Both the position numbers and the translations under genes were made by a program. This document shows positions 33,980 to 44,212 of a stretch of 64,000 nucleotides of DNA, one piece after another. The number at the start of each line of letters is the position of its first letter. Within the stretch, counting starts at the first letter, position 1. A model generated the notes under the pieces. The model saw only the letters and a list, made by a program, of their open reading frames with translations, was not told where the DNA came from and did no database searches. The DNA lies in NCBI RefSeq assembly GCF_963966145.1, contig NC_091052.1, positions 2,728,001-2,792,000 on the forward strand. The letters are read 5' to 3'. This DNA is from Tenebrio molitor. Lineage: Eukaryota; Arthropoda; Insecta; Coleoptera; Tenebrionidae.

Positions 33980-36446
33980 ATGGATATCTTAAAAGCCGAA
34001 ATAGCAAAAAAACGGAAATTACTCGAAGAAAAAAAAATATTGGTGAGTATTATACCACCTCAAATTTTTCCAAAATTATGTCATACAATATAATTTTACC
34101 TTAAAGCCACACAAAATAATGTTTTCAGGCGCCAAATAAAAAATATTTTAAAAGGGGAGACTTATTAGCTAAAGAGCAAGAAGAGTATTGTGAAAAATAT
34201 GGGACACATAAAAATGAGGACTCTGTTAATTCTACACAAACTCCTGAAGGTAGAACTTGTCAGTTCACGTTTTAGAGACGTCCTCAAATATGTGCCATAA
34301 TTATAGGGAATAAATCAGAATCTGAAATGGAGGGACACAGTATTCTGCCCCGGAGTGAGGTCATCTCGCGATTACGCGACCGTTCCGAGCCGATTTTGTT
34401 TTTTGGGGAGACAGAAGTCGACGCTTTCAAACGGTTGCGATTATGCGAACTCTTAGAACCTGAAGTTAACAAGGGTTTCCGCAATGATTTTCAAGAAGCA
34501 ATGGAACAGGTGGATCAAGCATACCTTGATGAACTTTTGGCAAATTCTGAAGATGCAAAAGCGAATTCAAAGTCAGTTGCTAAAGAAAAAAATGTTTCTA
34601 TAACGTATGACGAGCTTCGTGAGATGGCTAAGGATATGGGACGCGGCGAACGGGAACGGGATATGACTGTCATTGTACACTTTATTAAGGTATATAGATT
34701 GGAAACGTCATGTCACAATTATATTTATTTTGAATATGGGGGAGGTTCTACATATGGGGGCGGTAGTTCATTTGGTTGAATCGGGGGTGGAATCGGGGCT
34801 TCTATCGTATATGGTGGAGGAGGCGGCAAACCTGAAACGGATCAGAATTACTGTAGAATTGTATCATTACATAATTAAAGAAACGTACCAGTTGCCGGTG
34901 AAACTTGCGTTCTTTGGTGTTCCTGTAACTGTTGCATCAACATTTGCATTATTGTTTGTGATAGAGATATAACTCGACCTGAAATATTTCTATTAGTGTT
35001 TTAACTCACGTGACGTGTTTATTTTTACCTGTCTCTTTGATTTTTCGTATCAAAACAATTTTTGATAGTCTTATGTATAGGGCGATTAAAAACCCAACCA
35101 AATAAAAAACTACCACCAAAACAATCAAAGCAACTGGAGCGTCGTCATCGGCCGCGACCATTTTTGTTTTACACTAAACAATATGATGATAAAACACTTG
35201 ATGAAACTGTTCTTTATCTTATCTGATCTAAATATTTCGATTGTTGAGAATAAATGACTTTCAATATTGAAACATTACTCTTAATACTTGATATTAATAA
35301 TGTATTTACAAATTTTTGTATTATTGGTAAATGCATATTAAGTCATTTTCTTTGCTCAGTAAACTCAACTATTTGAAATTTGTTACTGGAATTAATTTAA
35401 TGCCAAATGTACTAAAAATATTTATCTGAGTGAATGAATCATCTCGTTTGGATATCTTAATTCCGAAGATCATAAATTTTAAAACGCAACTTCCTGAGAT
35501 TGTTGATTGTTATCAAAGACTAATGTAGAAAGAAAAAAGAAGTTTTTTTACAAGACTTGCATAAAATGTCATTTTAGTACCTCAGTTAATTTATTGAAAG
35601 TGAGATTGTTACATAACGTGTCAAAGAAGCAGCAACGTAATGTATGAACAGGAAAATTGAAAGTACCCTTGAAAACACACAAACAAAAGTGAATTTCTGC
35701 GTTTATTTCAATGTTACAACCACTTGTATTGAATAATATAGGCCTGACAGCTTGCTGTGTGTCATTCACCCACGTTATGCCCTGTTTTGCTGTCTTTTTG
35801 CATACATTTCTTTTACGATTCAATTATTAAATACATTCGGTCGTGCAAAAAATAGCATATCTATTCATGTGTATTAAAAATATGAGGGAATATAACATTT
35901 TTGTAGTTTATTCTGAAACTATGGCAAGAACAGCTGCAGGACCGTTCCTCCGAAGAAAAACAAGGAACCAAAGGCAAACTGGCAGGCGCCACGTACACCC
36001 AAACCCAGGAATATCTCAAGCCTCTCCTCAGAAAACTGAAAGCGTTCACACTTCCAGAAGATATTTCGGACAGTTTAACAGAAATCGTCGTTCACTTATT
36101 GAACAGAAATTATCTCAAAGTAAAACTGAATAAAATTCTTTGTGAATATTATCGGATTAATGGAATTTTTTAGGCGAGCGACGCTTATTTGCAAATGGCC
36201 ATCGGCAACGCACCTTGGCCAATCGGAGTCACTATGGTTGGTATCCACGCTCGTACAGGTCGCGAAAAGATTTTCTCAAAAAACGTTGCCCACGTAATGA
36301 ACGACGAAACTCAAAGAAAATACATTCAAGGTCTGAAGCGGCTGATGACTAAATGTCAAGAGTATTACCCCACTGATCCATCCCGATGTGTGGAATATGC
36401 AGCTTTTGGAACACCACCACAACGTGAGTCAGCTTCGACGAGTTAA
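33980..36446 (+). CDS. Prp18: Pre-mRNA splicing factor Prp18
   Basis: Second-step spliceosome factor that stabilises exon ligation. Exons: 33980-34042, 34129-34249, 34307-34689, 35907-36119 and 36174-36446, giving 350 aa, close to the usual 342. Landmarks: N-terminus MDILKAEI, then NKKYFKRGDL; the PRP4-like motif with SEVISRLRDR, EPILFFGET and DAFKRLR; and the C-terminal Prp18 helical domain with AYLQMAIGNAPWPIGVTMVG and HARTGREKIFSK. The conserved end VEY is followed by about 13 extra residues. An AATAAA lies at 36511-36516, only about 30 bp before the stop codon of the convergent small gene at 36546. Intron 3 (34690-35906) contains another small gene on the opposite strand. Confidence 0.95.
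34725..35161 (-). CDS. Small membrane protein with PPxY tail, member 1
   Basis: Not recognised. Exons (minus): 35029-35161, 34889-34978 and 34725-34831 (133, 90 and 107 nt), both introns phase 1, giving 109 aa. Residues 1-8 are acidic (MVAADDDA), about 9-30 form a membrane helix (VALIVLVVVFYLVGFLIAL), followed by a basic stretch with RLSKIVLIRKIK. Topology rules predict N-terminus outside and tail in the cytosol. The tail has a glutamine-rich helix-like part and then three proline-tyrosine motifs (PPPPY, PPPY, PPPY) near the end. PPxY binds WW domains, typically Nedd4-family ubiquitin ligases. The gene lies wholly inside Prp18 intron 3, antisense. All splice sites are canonical. Confidence 0.78.
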
Positions 36447-36545
36447 TACATTTATTATTATTATGTCGTACTTGGATTTTGTACATAAAGTTAACAATAC
36501 TTAAGTTAACAATAAAGTTACTTATGTGGGTCTAATAATGTGACA

Positions 36546-38016
36546 TTAGGGTTTTTGTTCGTGCAGTGAATAAGGCGGTGGATAATCTTGCGGCGGATAA
36601 TCTTGCGGTGGATAGAAACCTAAAATTGGAAATATTTAGTACTAGTGTGTATAAAATACAACCTGTCACAGAAATAAGTACATTAATTTTAACCAGTGGC
36701 AGATCTCGTCAAGAACACCAAAATTGTTATGTACCTACCATTTTTTCGAAATATAATTTTCATTTCAGTGTTTTACGCCCTCATAAATTAACGAGCTGTC
36801 TATTTTCTATGTAGTTATTTAACCCAATGACAGTGACCGTGAAATAATAGTTTTTGTAAAATCAGAGCAAAACATTGTGTTTTTAGAATAAAGTTTTTTC
36901 GCTCTGCGGCCGAGGTGAAGAGGATTACATTTTTAGTTAGTTTTATCCGACTCAGTCAGGTGTTAACGTGTTGATTCTGTGATTCGAGCTCAAATTTTGT
37001 GAAAATGGTGCGTTTATTTTCGAATAGTGAATACATAGATATTGTGTAGTGTATGGTGAAGTGTGCGGGAGTGTTCCTCGAGCCCAGAGAATTTCCGTGC
37101 GACTTCTTCTTGTGGGGGTACACACAATTCGCAATAACAGGTATGTTGGAAAGAGTGGAAGAATCATTTCGTCGGCGCCTTCATTATTGTATTAACAACA
37201 ACGGCGGTCACTTTGAATAATGATTAGTGATTACTCTGATTACTCCATGAAAATTTTTACGGATTAATATACTAATTTTAGGAGACATTTTGTCATTATC
37301 TTAGGTATGGGCGATTCATTAGGATCAGTTTAAAATATTTATTATTAAAATTGTTTTCATTTAATAACTACCATATAGGTAATTCTCTTTTTTCTCTTCC
37401 ACACTTATCATTATAGGTCACAGTAACGGGCGTAGCAGTTAACTGCTGTGCATTAGTTAGCAAAAAAAACAAGTGAAACTTTTCTTGCATTTGTTTTTTC
37501 TTCTCCGCTTATCAACGTCGGCGAAGCAAATAATCCCCATTGGCGGCGGGTAATGAAATTTGTGCCAAAATTTCAAGGTTTAGGAAAAAAATGTATTTAT
37601 TTCTGAGACACGTTGTATATCATAGTTTTGGTAAGAACATCACGTAACAGTCAACCGGCGGTGTAAAAAATACAAATTATGGCCATATTTACCTGCTGGT
37701 GGTGCCGGTGGCGGTGCTTGTGCGGATGAATAGGGTGTCATAGTTTGTTGTGGTTGTGGTGGGCAAACTTGTACTACTTGGCTGGGTGGAATTGATCCTC
37801 CGACAACCACCATTTGGATAGTTGGTATAAGCCTCCCTAAAAGAGTTTCAATTAAAAAAATGAGCAGATAATATTAACAACGTACTTACCCATTGAAATA
37901 ATTTGATTTCTTAAACGAAAATTTACCCTAAATAAATAAATGACGACGAAAACCACTTCAGTAATCGCTATTCCTCCGCAGATAGCAGCAGCGGTATTGC
38001 TGAAAGTTTTGTCCAT
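36546..38016 (-). CDS. Small membrane protein with PPxY tail, member 2
   Basis: Not recognised. Exons (minus): 37890-38016, 37693-37836 and 36546-36619 (127, 144 and 74 nt), both introns phase 1, giving 114 aa. A short N-terminus precedes a membrane helix (AAAICGGIAITEVVFVVIYL), then basic FRVNFRLRNQ. The middle exon is proline- and glutamine-rich. The last exon reads YPPQDYPPQDYPPPYS, giving a clear PPPY and tyrosine-proline repeats. The large second intron contains a transposase relic (37080-37220). The gene ends tail to tail with Prp18, 99 bp apart. Architecture and intron phases match member 1, which supports common descent although sequence identity outside the motifs is low. Confidence 0.75.
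37080..37220 (+). pseudogene. Mariner-type transposase C-terminal relic
   Basis: Reads SPREFPCDFFLWGYTQF and later SFRRRLHYC and NNGGHFE before a stop. The DFFLWG and GHFE motifs are typical of the C-terminal end of mariner/Tc1 transposases. Nothing of the N-terminal part is seen nearby. It lies antisense in the second intron of small membrane protein gene 2. Confidence 0.7.
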
Positions 38017-38629
38017 TTTATTGCACAAGAATTCACCAGGTTATTTTGTTTCTTTGGGTGTAGTGTTCGGTTAATCAGAAAAAAATCAATTTCTGTAGGT
38101 AGATAGCTGATTTATCACTTCTCGTTACTGTCACTGATAAGGTAACGGAAATTAGTTTTTTCGCAGTAATACGTTGTAAAACAACTACCTACGTAAATTC
38201 TTTATTAAAAAACCAAAGAATAAAATCTTGTTTTTAAGTGACATTCTGCAAATACTTGTAAACATTATAATAACTTATAATCAGTAAAAAGCAGGCGCAC
38301 GTTACTTTGAACTAAAAAATTATTAGTCTTTCTCGAGTACAACTTCCTGTGATTGATGTTGTTTGTTTTATTTCTGTAGAATCTTATCAGGAGACATTAT
38401 TGGCTATGACAAGTAAGAAAATAGTAAAAGAAGTAATGAAACGTATACAAAGATTGGTTCTATTTTTGCAATAAAAAGAATACATTTACTGGATTTGGAG
38501 AATGGGGGAATTGTAAAGATTTTTGATAATAATACCCATTTGTTGAGCATATAAGTGTTTATTTTTGAAACCACCTTAGACAATAGTTGAAATATTTTAA
38601 GGAAACAAGCTTATTAAATCAAATCTCTA

Positions 38630-39042
38630 TTAAACACAACATGTGCACGTATTTTGTTGAATCAGTGCTGGATTAATTATTCGGGGATATAGAGGATCGC
38701 CTAGAAAGTGAGTTGTTAATACTCGCAACAATATCATAATATATTTAACTCACTCGTGTCTACATTTTCTGGAGGCACAGGTACCAAACGCTTTTGTTTT
38801 AAGTTGACAAACTCTTCCACAAAGTAGTATCCTAAAAAAAAACAACATGAAACTCGACATAACTTACAGAATTTATTTTCATTACCGTTGTTCAGCAAAG
38901 TTAACATTTTTCGTCTCTGCACTTCAACGAATACAAAAATAATTGTGAACATAACTATGACGCTTAAAGAAAAATAAGTTGACGGGCCCCATTCGTAACC
39001 CTTTGTTGAAAAAGGGTCATCATCGAAATATGATTTACTCAT
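38630..39042 (-). CDS. Small membrane protein, member 3
   Basis: Not recognised. Exons (minus): 38886-39042, 38754-38831 and 38630-38700 (157, 78 and 71 nt), both introns phase 1, giving 101 aa. A longer acidic N-terminus (SYFDDDPFSTKGYEW) is followed by a membrane helix (LSVIVMFTIIFVFVEV), then QRRK. After the first intron the reading GYYFVEEF resembles GYYFIQRG of member 4 and GYFFVWNN of member 5. The tail has VPVPPENVD, at the place where member 4 has PPEY, and a final exon with DPLYPRIINPAL and a cysteine cluster CTCC. If the second donor (GTGAGT at 38748-38753) is not used, the frame would end at 38734 instead. Confidence 0.75.
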
Positions 39043-39429
39043 TATTTCTGTTTTTTGGAGTACGACGTTAACAAACGGACAACTAAGTACGTAATCTTTT
39101 TTGCCGACTGAGATATTTATTTCATTTCGATTTTATCTATCGTTATCAATTTTAACAGATCAGATATCTTTTCACGTACCAAAATATTTCTGTTTTATGT
39201 AAACTGAAAAGTATAGACACAAATACAAAATGAATTGCATGGCAACAATGAATTAATATAAAAGTTAGTCAAGTAATAGTTTATTGCATCTTTGTATACA
39301 AAAATTTCACACAAATCGTTCACAGCATGAATTTGTAATTATAACTTCTTAAAGTGACGTTATTTCCAATTTAAGATTACTGACGATCACAACTGACAAA
39401 TAAAATATTGAGTGTTTTATTTACTAATT

Positions 39430-39771
39430 TTAATTTCTGTTATTTGTGTTTATTCTGTTCGCAAGACCAGCTGCAAATAAATAGTTTGTACATGTAATTA
39501 TAATTTTATAGTTATTTGAATTAATGCTTACCTTCCTCGATATATTCAGGCGGTATTCCCAAAAAGTTGTCACCCCTCTGGATAAAATAATAACCTATTT
39601 AGAAAGTATTTTCTTGATATGGCAAATTCATGCTTGTGCTTTTTTATACTTACCTCCATTGATCATATGTAAAGTTTGTTTTTTCACCTTTTCTGAAAGA
39701 ACTAACAATACTAACATGCACAACAAAAAAATCGACGAAATTGGTAATAACACGATTAAATACAATTCCAT
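39430..39771 (-). CDS. Small membrane protein, member 4
   Basis: Not recognised. Exons (minus): 39654-39771, 39532-39594 and 39430-39470 (118, 63 and 41 nt), both introns phase 1, giving 73 aa. The N-terminus MELYLIVLLPISSIF leads straight into a membrane helix, then EKVKKQTLHMINGG. The short tail reads GYYFIQRGDNFLGIPPEY, containing a PPEY (PPxY) motif, and ends GLANRINTNN. Exon 1 and exon 2 have exactly the same lengths as in member 5, the clearest sign of a recent tandem duplication. Confidence 0.8.
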
Positions 39772-39985
39772 TTTTACTGAATATGAAATCTCGATAATTA
39801 CAAAAACTTCATTTTTACCGTATCATTATTTTACAGTATATCTAGAACTAAGTTATGAATATGTTATCTTGTTATCTATTGATAAGAATTAAAACAATAA
39901 TCACAATATGACAGCCTAAGTCTCTATCGGCCACACAGAAATTAAGTCGAAATGAATGAGGCAACCTGCTGTGAGATAAGGTGAA

Positions 39986-40314
39986 TTAATTTGCATTGTC
40001 TGTTCGTGTTGTTAGTCCCACTAAAAAATACAAATATTTAATGTGCAAAAATTATATTGTTATAATTACGAATATCAGCTGTTTCCGGCGATATTCCTAC
40101 AAAACTTTTATTGTTCCAGACAAAGAAGTAACCTGTTAAAGTTGTAGTGTTTAATAAAATGTCTTACTGTAGAAGAGTCTACATCTAATGTCTTACCTTG
40201 TTTGATCATTTTTAAATAGTGTCTTTTAGATTTTTCAAAAGCAAATAGTATTACAAGCATCACAACGAAATAAATACCAGAAATCGGTAACATAATCGTT
40301 AAGTAAGTATTCAT
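39986..40314 (-). CDS. Small membrane protein, member 5
   Basis: Not recognised. Exons (minus): 40197-40314, 40070-40132 and 39986-40020 (118, 63 and 35 nt), both introns phase 1, giving 71 aa. The N-terminus MNTYLTIMLPISGIYF aligns without gaps to member 4 (MELYLIVLLPISSIF), which fixes this start over an upstream in-frame ATG at 40377. After the membrane helix come EKSKRHYLKMIKQG and the tail GYFFVWNNKSFVGISPE, where the PPEY of member 4 is replaced by SPET. The last exon reads GLTTRTDNAN, similar to GLANRINTNN of member 4. If intron 2 (weak donor GTAATT) is retained, the frame would end at 40038 instead. Confidence 0.8.
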
Positions 40315-40692
40315 TGTAAATAGAGTAAATATACAAGGTGGCAACGTGCAAAGGTTTCTGGAAAAATGAGCGATCATTGATAAAATTATTTGTATTATCT
40401 TTGACGTTATTGTTGTAATAGATAGTAAGGAAGGTAGGGAGTTTAAAATTAAAAACTTTGTTTTTATCTGTAAATAATTATTGGGAAATTATGTTGTTTA
40501 TGGTTCGACCGTGGAAGGTGGAAGAAATTAATTCAAACTATTGTCACGATTTTATTACAAAAATCAGTTTATAATGGACATTTTACATAAAAATAAAGTT
40601 TAATAATAGTGCTGAGTAAAGCGGACCTGGGACCCACTTCTTTATTGGATCTAAGTTTTTAGTGGTTTTCATCGCGTAAAATGCGAATTAAA
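40315..40692. other. Short intergenic spacer
   Basis: Holds the presumed promoter of small membrane protein 5 and the 3' UTR of the P5CR gene to the right. No other feature is seen. Confidence 0.5.
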
Positions 40693-43393
40693 TTATTTTC
40701 CAAGTTCTTCAGCTCGTCTAGCTGCTGCTTCGACCGCATTCATTACAGAGCCCCTAAAAATCAATTGCTTCAAAACTGTCGAATTGTTAATAGCTTATTG
40801 TAATGCAAGTGTGGAACGAGATTCATTAAAAAACGATTACAAAACTTGGACCACAAGCGATAGTGAGTGACCTAATTATACGAGTTTTACACTGGCCCTT
40901 TCAACGTCACATTAATACGGACACATTAATTCTCAAATTCTGACAGTGTCCAACAAAAAAGTCTGTTTTCTACTTCTATTGGATAATACTGTAATTATTA
41001 AGGCGTTTTTCATTAGATAACACGATTCATTACCCACGGCCCGTTGAATAATAATTTCAAAACTCACTGCAACTATATATTTAGTTTATGAAATCCAATC
41101 GCAAATTTTCATGCAGTGGTATCAAGTATTGGCGATTTCGGGTACCGTTGGGGGCGCCACTGAGCCACTGTTGCCAAGTCATACTCCCGCTCGACCCGGG
41201 TTACGTCTGTGCATTGTTTTTTTTAAATAAGTTGATGGTTTTACGTAATTTGCGTTTTTTGTGATGGCTTTTTTTAAGGTTACACAAAACTTTAGTTTAT
41301 TAGAGGCAACAGCAGAAAGCGGATGTGTTGTGGAAAACTAAAAAGTGTTGTGTGCGAAATTGTTAATTTTATGTGGTGTTACTAAAGTGGTGGAAACAAG
41401 GTACGCAATTATTATGGGTTATGTCTACAAACAACTGTCTTGAGTAGTCCTCCACATGAAATTAAAGGGCAGTTATCTGTTGAAGATAATAACGTTGAAG
41501 GAGGCTATTTTGGCTGCAGCTGATTAACTTGCAAACATATTTCGGGGTGTTTATTTTATTGGTCCAAGTTGTACAGGGTCATTATAAATGATTGTAGTCG
41601 AAGCAAGCCATGCCCATGTTATGAAATTTTTGCCGCCTCGCTGTGAACTGTCAATTTTTGTTACTGTCAGTGTCATTTTTTTTAAGTGAAAAGTGCGGTG
41701 ATGAGAATTCTATTTATTTCTTCATAATTTAACGATTGAATCTAAGAATATTGAGTTGTTTTGTAACCAATTTAACTTCTGTGTGTGAACGGCGTGCATT
41801 CACTTATTCATAATTTTTTGTATGGAGCGGAAACCATAAATTTTTCATTCAGTTTTTACGCCTACTTGGACTACAATCATTTATAATAAAAAATAAACCT
41901 GTACGTATACATTTTTTGTTATGACTGGCAAATCATCAAGACCCAACCATTTTTTTTTTGTGATATAGTATTGGGTGATTCAAAATGATTGTGGATAAAT
42001 ATGGGAACTATGCACAAAAATTTATGTGTCAACTGTGTAGGTGAGGTAGAGTTGGTATTTGTATGACATTCTCACGAGTAATAGCCATCATTATCCGCTC
42101 ATTGAATAATAGACTATTATTTTTGTCAATGTTTATAAGAATTCTCCCTCACTAGTGAGGAAAGTGGTTTACTGTCCTCACTTGTGATGCAAACACCTAC
42201 ATTCGTTTTCTACTCAATTCTCTACAGTGCCACATTCTGCACTGACAAATAGTGTACAAAACGTCACTTTAAATACGATTGTTCGGGCGTTTTCGGCATA
42301 TTAAACATGCTGGAAGTTTCTTTAAACACGGCTTGAGTTTTTTGGACACATAATTTGACGTTTATAAACTTTTTAGTCGCGCGTCTTATTCAACACTCGC
42401 TACACTCGTACCGCGTTTATAAATCTTGTTGCATAATATATTATTACCTCACTCCGCCCTTTTCTAAAGCGTGTACACCAGCGATTGTTGTCCCTCCTGC
42501 GGAGCAAACTTCATCTTTTAAAGTACCCATGTGTTTGCCGGTTTCTAGAACCATTTTAGCAGCACCCATTACAGTTTGTGCAGCAATTTTGGTAGACATT
42601 TCGCGGTGAAGACCCATTCTTACACCGCCGTCAGACAAGGCTTCAATAAATAAATACACCTGAAAAACGAAATAAAATAGAGGGTCTAAACCACAACACA
42701 ATAAATACAAAAGCAGGTCCGCTGCTTGATATTGCACCAACGGCGTTGATCATTTTTTCTGGAAGCAACTGACATACTCCCGTTACTTCCAGAATTGATT
42801 TGATAAGAGATAAATCTTCTTCAGTCACGTTTTGGCCGGGACAGTAGGCGGTGTAGCCTGCACCCACTACCGTTGGGGTGTTGGGCATTACTCTTATAAC
42901 TCTTGAACCTTGAAAGTTTTGCATTTTCTAGAATCAGTTCGCGTTCGTGAGTGTCATTTGGAATAAGCAGCAAAGTGCTTATTACCTCTTCTAATTCTTT
43001 TAAAGTAATTCCTGCTAAAATCGACACAAACAACTTATTACTGATCGTGTTAATTTTTGAATCTTGAATTAGCTTATCAAGCACCACATTCAACATGTGA
43101 GGTTTAACCGCCAAGAAAATAATGTCAGATTTTTGGGCCACCTCGTTATTGTTTGTTGTAACATTGGCGCCAAGCTGTTTCCAAACATCCAAATTTTTTA
43201 CGTACGGACTTGAAACGTATACTTGCGAATACTTGATTAAACCTTTGTTTTCGATGCTATTGCATAAAGCTTTTGACATCTTGCCATCACCAATAAAACC
43301 AATTTTCTGTTTAATCTTAATGGGAGCTATTGTGCAAAATGTTTTTTCATTCAGTGCTCTCTTTATATTTTCGCTAGAAAAGCAAATTATCAT
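40693..43393 (-). CDS. Pyrroline-5-carboxylate reductase, paralogue A
   Basis: Last step of proline synthesis: NAD(P)H-dependent reduction of pyrroline-5-carboxylate. Exons (minus): 42986-43393, 42709-42927, 42448-42659 and 40693-40753 (299 aa). The Rossmann motif near the start is IGFIGDGKMSKAL, against the usual GFIGGGNMAxA, so a glycine, an asparagine and an alanine are changed. The C-terminal signature is DEVCSAGGTTIAGVHALEKG, and EALSDGGVRMGL precedes it. The N-terminus is about 30 residues longer than needed and could be a mitochondrial presequence. The last exon lies 1.7 kb away across an intron that contains a MITE. Exons of 219 and 212 nt match those of paralogue B exactly. Confidence 0.92.
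41574..41901. mobile_element. MITE with inverted ends, TA flanks
   Basis: The left end begins CAGGGTCATTATAAATGATT and continues GTAGTC. The right end is the reverse complement of a similar sequence with about 8 extra bp near the tip (GACTACAATCATTTATAATA, ending AACCTG). TA flanks both sides (41572-41573 and 41902-41903). It lies in the last intron of P5CR paralogue A. No coding capacity is seen. Confidence 0.7.
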
Positions 43394-44212
43394 AAAAGTG
43401 AGAAGTTTTTAACAGTTTTTGTGCCGAAGTGTTGCCCACTTGACCAAAAAACTTGAAGTAAAAAGTCAGCCAACCAAACGGTATACATAAAATGAAAAGG
43501 TCATATAAAATTGGAATATTTTTAATGGACTTGTTGGAACGTCTTAATTAAATATTAAACATCAAACATTTAGCAAACTTATCGTTGAAAATATCGAATG
43601 AATCGTGTCGTTCTAATTAACAGCTAATTTTATTGGCAACTGCTCGTGCCAAACATTTAGGTACTAGTCTGAAAATTTACACCCAATAATTTTCTATACT
43701 CACATAAAACAGTTCTTTGGGATTTTTATGATAGTATTAAGAGAAATCATATTTTTTATGGTCAAGGTACCGAGTTGCACAACAATTTGAAACAAGTGCT
43801 TTTGCGGTTAGAAATTAGGAAGGTTGACGATGCGTAACGACTATAGACGCAGCCTTCCCGGCGTCGTATTCATTTTAAAATAAACTTCGTCAGTGGCGGC
43901 GCCGCAAGGGGTAAATCAATAAAACTGTTTATTTTGCCATACCTATATTTACTACTTTGACAAACCTTTTCACTTAAATTCGGTACAATGTAAGAAAAAA
44001 AAAATGTGTTCACACTTATTTAACTACCTTCTATTTCAAATACGTTTTTTGTCATGATTTGACGTCATAGTAATTAGTATTCAATTATTATTCCTTTGCA
44101 TAATTTAAAAATTCAACATAACCGTGAACATTGTGTACAATATTGCTCATTTATTACCCGTTAGAAAAATAAATAAAAATTCTAGGCTGAGTTTTTTTAC
44201 TAGAGGCAAGTT
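43394..44212. other. Spacer between the two P5CR genes
   Basis: About 820 bp with no gene. It should contain the promoter of paralogue A and the 3' UTR of paralogue B. Confidence 0.5.

Noticed and set aside
36423..36814. A spliced C-terminal extension of Prp18 using the GTGAGT donor at 36423 and an open frame at 36566-36814
   Set aside because: The minus strand of this stretch encodes the PPPY terminal exon of small membrane protein 2 with clean splice sites, and Prp18 normally ends just before this point. The plus-strand frame is most likely a shadow.
39524..39892. 122-codon open frame on the plus strand
   Set aside because: It is antisense to the exons of small membrane protein 4; its hydrophobic look reflects the complementary membrane helix codons.
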